Source: CAYVSY01 sp964454255
GTDB lineage: Bacteria > Bacillota_I > Bacilli_A > RF39 > UBA660
DNA length: 10,329 bases
Direction: 5' to 3'
Assembly (NCBI GenBank): GCA_964454255.1
Contig: CAYVSY010000039.1
Location: 1 to 10,329, forward strand
Each line of letters opens with the position of its first letter. Positions within the stretch are counted from its first letter, which is position 1. Shown piece after piece: positions 5,742 through 10,329 of this stretch. The translations under genes and the position numbers were made by a program. The notes under the pieces are model-generated. The model searched no databases and had not been told where the DNA came from. It was given only the letters and a program-made list of their open reading frames with translations.

Positions 5742-6315
5742 AATTTAAAAAGTTACCTTCTTTGGTCCAAACAAGATATAATTTATTATCTTTAACTTCA
5801 CCAAGCAAATTACCTTTTTCAACATAATCATATAATTTAACTTCACTCGTATTTATTGAGCCATACCATATATCTATTCCATCCATTCCTTGAATGATTA
5901 TAGTATTGCCATATTTTTCTTTTTCACCGACATATACAACTATGCCACTTTCTATTATTGGAATTAAATAATTAGTTTGAACTTCCAATTCAACACCATC
6001 CATATATTTTGAAGATGATAAATAAGACAACTGTTCGTTAAATACAGGTGTAATAGGAGTCTTAATAATATTATCTATTGGAATAATTGATCCTAAATAC
6101 TTATCATATATTTCTTTTACCTTAGTAAATGTCCAGTTTTTTTCATAAAGATTATTATAAATTTTGTTTTTATATATTGGATTTTTTTTACATACTATTG
6201 CAATAATAAAAAATAAAATTAAAGATAATAATGTTTTTATTATTATTGGCTTATTTAAAATGTCAAATTTCTTAGTTTCTTTTTTCATATATTTACTAAT
6301 ATCTATTTCATTCAT
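5722..6315 (-). CDS. SpoIVFA-like protein with degenerate M23 (LytM) domain
   Basis: A 197-residue protein with a cytosolic N-terminus, one membrane helix (about 23-42) and an outside LytM-type fold (about 116-197). The fold is seen in SGIVVYVGEKEKYGNTIIIQ and VEKGNLLGEVKDNKLYLVW. The metal ligands of active M23 peptidases are absent: there is no HxxxD, and the final HxH is replaced by LYLVW. It is therefore a pseudoenzyme, as is SpoIVFA of B. subtilis, which holds and regulates SpoIVFB. Position directly before the M50 gene, with overlap, supports this. I prefer ATG at 6315, preceded by GGTGAT and a 3-nt gap exactly as mreC is; ATG at 6327 would add four residues but has no ribosome-binding site. 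Confidence 0.85.
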   Translation of the reverse strand: MNEIDISKYMKKETKKFDILNKPIIIKTLLSLILFFIIAIVCKKNPIYKNKIYNNLYEKNWTFTKVKEIYDKYLGSIIPIDNIIKTPITPVFNEQLSYLSSSKYMDGVELEVQTNYLIPIIESGIVVYVGEKEKYGNTIIIQGMDGIDIWYGSINTSEVKLYDYVEKGNLLGEVKDNKLYLVWTKEGNFLNYEEYLQ

Positions 6316-6359
6316 ATTATCACCCATTTAATCATATGAAAAAAAATAAGCTATTATGC

Positions 6360-6866
6360 CTATTTAATTATTTTTAATTTATATTTATTTTCTAATTTAT
6401 GTAAAACAAAGATTAAAAAACCTGAATATATAATAGTTGAAATAATACTATGGGTTATAACAATAGTGATGGTATTAAAAGAGTTATCAATGTAATTACA
6501 AAGCACTAATATTAAATATGTCATGATATTATATAATATAACACTTATAAGAGAAATTATTATATAAGTTAATGGTCCGTTGGAAAAAAATTTGAATAAT
6601 AATCTAACAATTATTCCTATTAAAATAAATAATAAAGCATTTAATAAAAAGGTATTAGTATAGACAATGTCAACTAAGCATCCTAATATAAGTAAAATAG
6701 TAAAATATCGCTTATTATTTTCAATATATGGTGATATTATTGAAATTCCTATTATGGAATACATCGTTAAAAATATGGATAAATTACTTAATATTATAGA
6801 ACTATGAAATGGTCCAAATCCATCTAACAAGAAAGATACAATTAATATTACTATGTATATAATCAT
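6360..6866 (-). CDS. mreD: Rod shape-determining protein MreD
   Basis: An integral membrane subunit of the elongasome that works with MreC to place lateral cell-wall synthesis. The 168-residue protein is almost wholly hydrophobic, with five or six helices. It shows the early motif SFLLDGFGPFHSS and mid-protein GCLVDIVYTNTFLLNALLF, matching the MreD pattern of GxxxDxxx...GxN/A segments. Identity rests mainly on this pattern, its size, and its place after mreC. Its ATG overlaps the mreC TGA (ATGA). It is followed by the spoIVFA-like gene, with no mreB, minC or minD in the cluster. Confidence 0.9.
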   Translation of the reverse strand: MIIYIVILIVSFLLDGFGPFHSSIILSNLSIFLTMYSIIGISIISPYIENNKRYFTILLILGCLVDIVYTNTFLLNALLFILIGIIVRLLFKFFSNGPLTYIIISLISVILYNIMTYLILVLCNYIDNSFNTITIVITHSIISTIIYSGFLIFVLHKLENKYKLKIIK

Positions 6867-7714
6867 TCTTGAACATCCGTTCTCATCAATACACTTATAT
6901 AATTAATGTTATCAAAATTAGCAGCTGGCTTAACTCTTAACAATTTTGATAATCCATATTCATCAATATCGGTTTTTTCCACTGTTCCAACCAATATTCC
7001 ACTAGGAAATATTCCACCTAATCCACTTGTATAAATATAATCACCGACATGAACACTTTCTGTATTACTAATTCCTTCTACTAACAAACAATTATCGTCT
7101 TTATCATAGCCATTTATTAATCCGTTTAAATTATATTCGCCATTTGAGATAGATACCGATATTTTATTATTTGTATCAGTGGTTGTGATTAATTTAACAG
7201 TTGAAGTAAATATGGATACTGAAGAAACTCTACCAATTAAACCAAAATTATTAACGACAATCATGTTTTCTTTTATACCATTATAATGACCTTTATCAAT
7301 TGTAATACTATTAAACCAATAACTAGGATTTCTACTTAAAATGGTGCTATTTAGTTTTTTATAATCATTTAATGTATATTCAATTCCTAATTCTTGTTTC
7401 AATGCATCAATTTGCTTTTTTAATTCAATATTTTCTGTTTTAAGATAGTTTATACCATCGATACTTTCTTTTAAAGCATCATTTTCAGCCTTAACATTTT
7501 TTAAATCTTTATAATTATTTACTAACTTAATTGCAAAATTAAAAGGAGCATAAATAATTTTTTCAGTCCATAATATACCATCTTTAATAATCATTTCAAC
7601 TTTAGTTAATTGTCTATCTGTTTTTAACGTATATGAAAAAATAGAAAAAAAAGCTATAATAATTATTAAAATTATAAAAACAATATATTTTGTTTCGATT
7701 CTATTTTTTCTCAT
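6863..7714 (-). CDS. mreC: Rod shape-determining protein MreC
   Basis: MreC is the membrane-anchored scaffold linking MreB/MreD to penicillin-binding proteins. The 283-residue protein has one N-terminal membrane helix (about 10-29), a coiled coil (about 65-112, used for dimerisation) and two beta domains. Family motifs include SRNPSYWFNSITIDKGHYNG, NNFGLIGRV, TDTNNKISV and the C-terminal YTSGLGGIFPSGILVGTV. The ATG is preceded by GGTGAT and a 3-nt gap. The gene starts 45 nt after radC ends and overlaps mreD by 4 nt, so it belongs to the radC-led operon. Confidence 0.96.
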   Translation of the reverse strand: MRKNRIETKYIVFIILIIIIAFFSIFSYTLKTDRQLTKVEMIIKDGILWTEKIIYAPFNFAIKLVNNYKDLKNVKAENDALKESIDGINYLKTENIELKKQIDALKQELGIEYTLNDYKKLNSTILSRNPSYWFNSITIDKGHYNGIKENMIVVNNFGLIGRVSSVSIFTSTVKLITTTDTNNKISVSISNGEYNLNGLINGYDKDDNCLLVEGISNTESVHVGDYIYTSGLGGIFPSGILVGTVEKTDIDEYGLSKLLRVKPAANFDNINYISVLMRTDVQE

Positions 7715-7759
7715 TTAATCACCATTTTCATTATATATCAATTCTATTTGTTTTAAAAG

Positions 7760-8437
7760 TTAAATTTTATTATTTTCATAAAAACTATAATAATTATTAC
7801 ATCCAATAATAATATGGTCTAATAATTTTATATCATGTATAATACTGAGTTCTTTAATTTTTAAAGTTAAATTTATATCTTCTATACTTGGACTCGAATC
7901 ACCTGATGGATGATTGTGTATGCAAATTATTTTTGATGAAGATAATAAATAAGCATATTTAAAAATCTCTCTTGGATGAACAATACTCATATTAACTGTT
8001 CCTAGAAACAATAATTTATCAGACAAAAGATTATTTTTACTATCCAAATACATTATATGAAATTCTTCTTGTTTGATATCGATAAATTTATTATAAAAAT
8101 AATTGACAATATCATATACATTGTTAACATTAATTTTTTTAATATTTTTATAACTATATATCCTTTTACCCAATTCTATCGATGATAATAATTCGATGGC
8201 CTTAGTTGGACCAATTCCTTTAATACTAATTAAGTCATTATAAGACAGTTTTTTTAATTCTGATATATTTTTAATTTTACTCAGAATCTCTATACTTAAT
8301 TCTTGAACTGATTTATTTTTAGTTCCTGTTTTTAGAATAATAGATAATATTTCTTCATTATTAATGTTGTTCACTCCGTTTTTTAAAAATCGTTCTCTTG
8401 GTTTTTCCTCTTGTGGTATGTTTTTAAAATTTGTCAT
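7760..8437 (-). CDS. radC: RadC/JAB-domain protein (UPF0758, YsxA-like)
   Basis: RadC-family proteins combine an N-terminal helix-hairpin-helix DNA-binding region with a C-terminal JAB/MPN metal-binding domain; their role in repair or recombination is not settled. Here the hairpin is near residues 64-92 (SIKGIGPTKAIELLSSIELG). The JAB motif is HNHPSGDSSPSIED (174-187), giving ligands H174, H176 and D187, with the partner region FLGTVNMSIVHPREIF before it. Length is 225 residues, normal for the family. The start MTNFKNIPQEEKPRERFLKNG is also typical, with AGGAG 4 nt before the ATG. It is first in the operon, next to mreC as in B. subtilis (there with mreB between). Confidence 0.95.
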   Translation of the reverse strand: MTNFKNIPQEEKPRERFLKNGVNNINNEEILSIILKTGTKNKSVQELSIEILSKIKNISELKKLSYNDLISIKGIGPTKAIELLSSIELGKRIYSYKNIKKINVNNVYDIVNYFYNKFIDIKQEEFHIMYLDSKNNLLSDKLLFLGTVNMSIVHPREIFKYAYLLSSSKIICIHNHPSGDSSPSIEDINLTLKIKELSIIHDIKLLDHIIIGCNNYYSFYENNKI

Positions 8438-8453
8438 AATTCTCCTTTTTATA

Positions 8454-8482
8454 ATTTTATCAAGTTTTTTATTTGGTGTCTA
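8454..8482 (-). promoter_or_regulatory. Sigma-A promoter of the radC-mre-spoIVF operon
   Basis: TAGACA (5 of 6 matches to TTGACA, 8477-8482) is 17 bp from TAAAAT (8454-8459), which carries the TG extension. Initiation near 8447 leaves only about 10 nt of untranslated leader, just enough for the AGGAG site of radC. Confidence 0.8.
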
Positions 8483-8519
8483 ATATCTATTTTTAACTTT
8501 TTGGGACTAACAGAAAACA

Positions 8520-8556
8520 AAAAAAGGAAAAATAATATTTCAGTTTTTCCTTTTTT
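8520..8556 (-). terminator. Rho-independent terminator of the M23 peptidase gene
   Basis: A perfect 13-bp stem AAAAAAGGAAAAA/TTTTTCCTTTTTT with an 11-nt loop lies 25 nt after the M23 peptidase stop and ends in a T run on the minus strand. Being symmetric it could also act on the plus strand, but no gene there needs it. It separates the peptidase gene from the radC promoter. Confidence 0.8.
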
Positions 8557-8581
8557 GATGATTTAAATTATTAATATATTA

Positions 8582-9766
8582 TTATCTGCTATTCCAGCTT
8601 GCATATTTATATGTTAATTTTGTAAAGATATCACTTGGATTTATTATATAACTATTAAAACTTGAAGCATTATGGCCACTCGCTATACCAAAATGTAAAT
8701 GGGCCCCGGTTGTGCAAGTATCATATCCACCGTTTTTAGAGGCCGTTGACCTACCACCTGATTTCCCAATCATGGTTGTATCATATACAATATCGCCAAC
8801 TGATACGTTGATACTAAATAAATGTCCATAATAAGTTGTATAATTTTTACCATTAACCGTATGATAAATATATACTTTATTACCACCACAACTATTATAC
8901 CAAATAATTCTCGCTACTTTACCAGCTGCGGCTGCATATACTGCTGTTCCTTCAGATGCACCAAAATCGATTCCAGTATGAAAATCACATTTATATTTTC
9001 CATTTAGCCAATAACATCTATCTCCATACATACTTGTTACGCTACTACTTACAAGAGGATATTTAAATCCAACAGCATAAGGAATCTTGGCACATTCTGA
9101 TAATTGTATTGTATCAGAACATTTTAAAGTGTTTTTATAATAATCTATTTCTTTTTTTAAATCTCTTATATCTTCATTAATATCATTTGCTGATTCATCA
9201 AATTGTCCTATTTGACTACTTAATTTATATTTTTGTTTACTCAATTCAGAACGCTCTTTTTCTAATTTAGTTGTTTTATTTGCTAAATCTATTTTACTTT
9301 GTTCTAATGTTTTAATTAGTTCTTCTAATTCATTCATTATTTTACCATTATATTCAGATAATTGACTAACAATAGAATATCGATAAATAAAATCAGTATA
9401 ATCTTCAGCATCAAAAATATAATCTAAATAAGCTTCACTTCCTGTTGATGTTTGTAAATATTTTAATAAAGCTTTAGATTCCTCATTTTTTTCAACTATT
9501 TTTTCTTTTGATTTAACAATATTTTCTTCAGCTTTGGCTTTTTCTGCAATCGTTGTTTGAATGCTTTTATATATTTTTGTTATATTTTCATCTAAAGCAT
9601 CAATTTCAGTTTGTGTCATTTTCTTATTATTTTCATTTTCTTTCTTTTGTGCTTCTAATTTAGACAATTCACTATACATATCATTTAATGTTTTGGCTTC
9701 TACTCTTGGCATACTAATAAATATTAATGATATTGTTAATATACTAATTATCAAAATTTTCTTCAT
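8582..9766 (-). CDS. Secreted coiled-coil M23 endopeptidase (EnvC-like)
   Basis: A 394-residue exported protein. The signal peptide is at residues 1-24 (ISILTISLIFISMPRVEA). A long coiled coil follows (about 25-215, with a break near 105-135). The C-terminal LytM/M23 domain (about 235-385) cuts peptidoglycan cross-bridges or stems. Catalytic residues are all present: HTGID (H263, D267), YYGH (H315) and GAHLHF (H356, H358), so it should be an active zinc hydrolase, unlike EnvC itself, which is degenerate. Six cysteines (216, 225, 251, 260, 293, 351) occur only in the C-terminal half, suggesting disulfides. The start is ATG with TAGGTG upstream. It has its own promoter and terminator and appears monocistronic. 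Confidence 0.93.
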   Translation of the reverse strand: MKKILIISILTISLIFISMPRVEAKTLNDMYSELSKLEAQKKENENNKKMTQTEIDALDENITKIYKSIQTTIAEKAKAEENIVKSKEKIVEKNEESKALLKYLQTSTGSEAYLDYIFDAEDYTDFIYRYSIVSQLSEYNGKIMNELEELIKTLEQSKIDLANKTTKLEKERSELSKQKYKLSSQIGQFDESANDINEDIRDLKKEIDYYKNTLKCSDTIQLSECAKIPYAVGFKYPLVSSSVTSMYGDRCYWLNGKYKCDFHTGIDFGASEGTAVYAAAAGKVARIIWYNSCGGNKVYIYHTVNGKNYTTYYGHLFSINVSVGDIVYDTTMIGKSGGRSTASKNGGYDTCTTGAHLHFGIASGHNASSFNSYIINPSDIFTKLTYKYASWNSR

Positions 9767-9791
9767 ATTACACCTACTTACTTATATAAAC

Positions 9792-9820
9792 ATTATATAA
9801 TATTTTATTTATTTTTTCAA
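9792..9820 (-). promoter_or_regulatory. Sigma-A promoter of the M23 peptidase gene
   Basis: TTGAAA (5 of 6, 9815-9820) is exactly 17 bp from a perfect TATAAT (9792-9797) on the minus strand. The predicted start is near 9785, giving a leader of about 20 nt that contains the TAGGTG ribosome-binding site. Confidence 0.82.
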
Positions 9821-9861
9821 GAAATATATATTATTTGACATATTATATTTTTTTAACTAAT

Positions 9862-9919
9862 ACTTTGATAATTGAAAAAGTAAATTATCGAATTTTTATT
9901 TTATTAATTACTTCAAAGT
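9862..9919. repeat. Nested inverted repeats between mutS and the M23 gene
   Basis: ACTTTGATAATT (9862-9873) can pair with AATTA-CT-TCAAAGT (9906-9919, 2-nt bulge). Its inner part GATAATT (9867-9873) can instead pair with AATTATC (9883-9889). The two folds exclude each other. No T run follows on the minus strand, so this is a poor match to an intrinsic terminator for mutS; it could still slow or end transcription. I see no other terminator after mutS. Confidence 0.3.
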
Positions 9920-9921
9920 TT

Positions 9922-10329
9922 TTATTTTATTTTATTTTTTAATTCACTTAGTTTATTTAAAGCATCTAATGGCGTTAATTCTAAAATATTAAGATTTTTT
10001 ATTTCGGTTTCAATTTCACTCTCTTTATCATTAAAATCAATTGGCAAAGTTGTTTGTATAACTAAATCTCTTTTCTTCTCTTTATTTTCATATACTTTTA
10101 ATATTTCACTGGCTCTGGCAATAACACTATTAGGTAAATTGGCTAATTTAGCAACATTTATACCATAGCTTTTATCAACTGATCCATCTAAAACTTTATG
10201 TAAAAAAGTAATATTTCCATCGGTTTCATCAACAACAACATGTTTGTTTTTTAACATACTTAAAGTTTTATCTAAATCAGTTAATTCATGATAATGAGTT
10301 GAGAAAAGTGTTTTTGCTTTAATCTTATG
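9922..10329 (-). CDS. mutS: DNA mismatch-repair protein MutS, C-terminal part
   Basis: MutS recognises mismatches and signals repair through its ATPase. Only the last 135 codons are in the window; the frame is open to the right edge. The first residues, KAKTLFSTHYHELTDLD, hold the ATPase STHYHEL motif (usually ATHYHEL), followed by the helix-turn-helix and C-terminal region with FLHKVLDGSVDKSYGINVAK, LANLPNSVIARASEIL and a short tail ending ELTPLDALNKLSELKNKIK. These match bacterial MutS closely. An internal ATG at 10257 could be mistaken for a start, but the sequence upstream is clearly MutS in the same frame. Confidence 0.97.
   Translation of the reverse strand, partial: HKIKAKTLFSTHYHELTDLDKTLSMLKNKHVVVDETDGNITFLHKVLDGSVDKSYGINVAKLANLPNSVIARASEILKVYENKEKKRDLVIQTTLPIDFNDKESEIETEIKNLNILELTPLDALNKLSELKNKIK

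Noticed and set aside
7730..7735. TATAAT between radC and mreC as an internal promoter
   Set aside because: No -35 match at 16-18 bp, and such hexamers are frequent by chance in this DNA.
8822..9007. Plus-strand open frame opposite the M23 peptidase domain
   Set aside because: It is the complement of conserved M23 coding sequence, with a low-complexity Ile/Thr/Cys-rich product and no ribosome-binding site.
9561..9800. Plus-strand open frame over the 5' end of the M23 peptidase gene
   Set aside because: Its hydrophobic product simply reflects the opposite strand of coiled-coil and signal-peptide codons; it also runs over the peptidase promoter.
9835..9863. TTGACA on the plus strand upstream of mutS 3' end
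   Set aside because: The hexamer 17 bp downstream (TAATAC) is a poor -10, and no plus-strand gene follows.
1..10329. CRISPR arrays, insertion sequences, integrase or attachment sites
   Set aside because: No regularly spaced direct repeats, transposase or recombinase motifs, or terminal inverted repeats were seen; the tRNA end shows no duplicated segment within the window.

Overview
The window is an AT-rich (by eye roughly three quarters A+T) chromosomal segment from a low-GC Gram-positive-type bacterium. Every gene I can support lies on the minus strand. TGA serves as a stop (mreC and the spoIVFB-like gene end in TGA) and Trp is TGG, so this is the standard code and not a Mycoplasma/Spiroplasma code. 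The gene order radC, mreC, mreD, spoIVFA-like, spoIVFB-like, rplU, prp, rpmA is the Bacillus subtilis order with mreB, minC and minD missing. Together with an N-terminally extended bL27 and its Prp protease, this points to Bacillota. Inference only: an uncultured gut-type lineage of Bacilli with a reduced genome would fit.

Reading along the minus strand (high to low coordinates): (1) the C-terminus of mutS enters from the right edge; (2) a secreted, coiled-coil M23 peptidase (EnvC-like) has its own sigma-A promoter and a strong hairpin terminator; (3) a promoter with a near-consensus -35 and a 17-bp spacer starts the operon radC-mreC-mreD-spoIVFA-like-spoIVFB-like, combining DNA-repair, cell-shape and intramembrane-protease genes; (4) a consensus promoter inside the 3' end of the spoIVFB-like gene starts the rplU-prp-rpmA operon, preceded by a structured leader that I recognise as an L21 leader, and a weak hairpin ends it; (5) about 30 bases on, an extended -10 promoter precedes a 240-base leader with a broken small membrane-protein frame or attenuator-like hairpin, followed by a BcrA/NatA-type ABC ATPase and its permease; (6) then come an 82-residue membrane-anchored protein, the N-terminally truncated remnant of a type I signal peptidase (absent from simple ATG/GTG gene calls), a small bacterial PH-domain protein, tRNA-Leu(CAA) and the first codons of a further protein at the left edge.

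Functionally, most of the right-hand 6 kb concerns the cell envelope and ribosome assembly: MreC/MreD for rod-shape wall synthesis, an M23 hydrolase for wall cleavage, a site-2-type protease with a catalytically dead LytM-domain partner, and bL21/Prp/bL27, where Prp trims bL27. The left-hand 4 kb (ABC operon, small membrane protein, decayed signal peptidase) looks accessory and shows gene decay. I did not find a clearly new multi-gene system. The best leads are the leader of the ABC operon, the damaged signal peptidase, the tightly packed tRNA with an apparently leaderless upstream gene, and the SpoIVFA/SpoIVFB pair retained in the mre operon.
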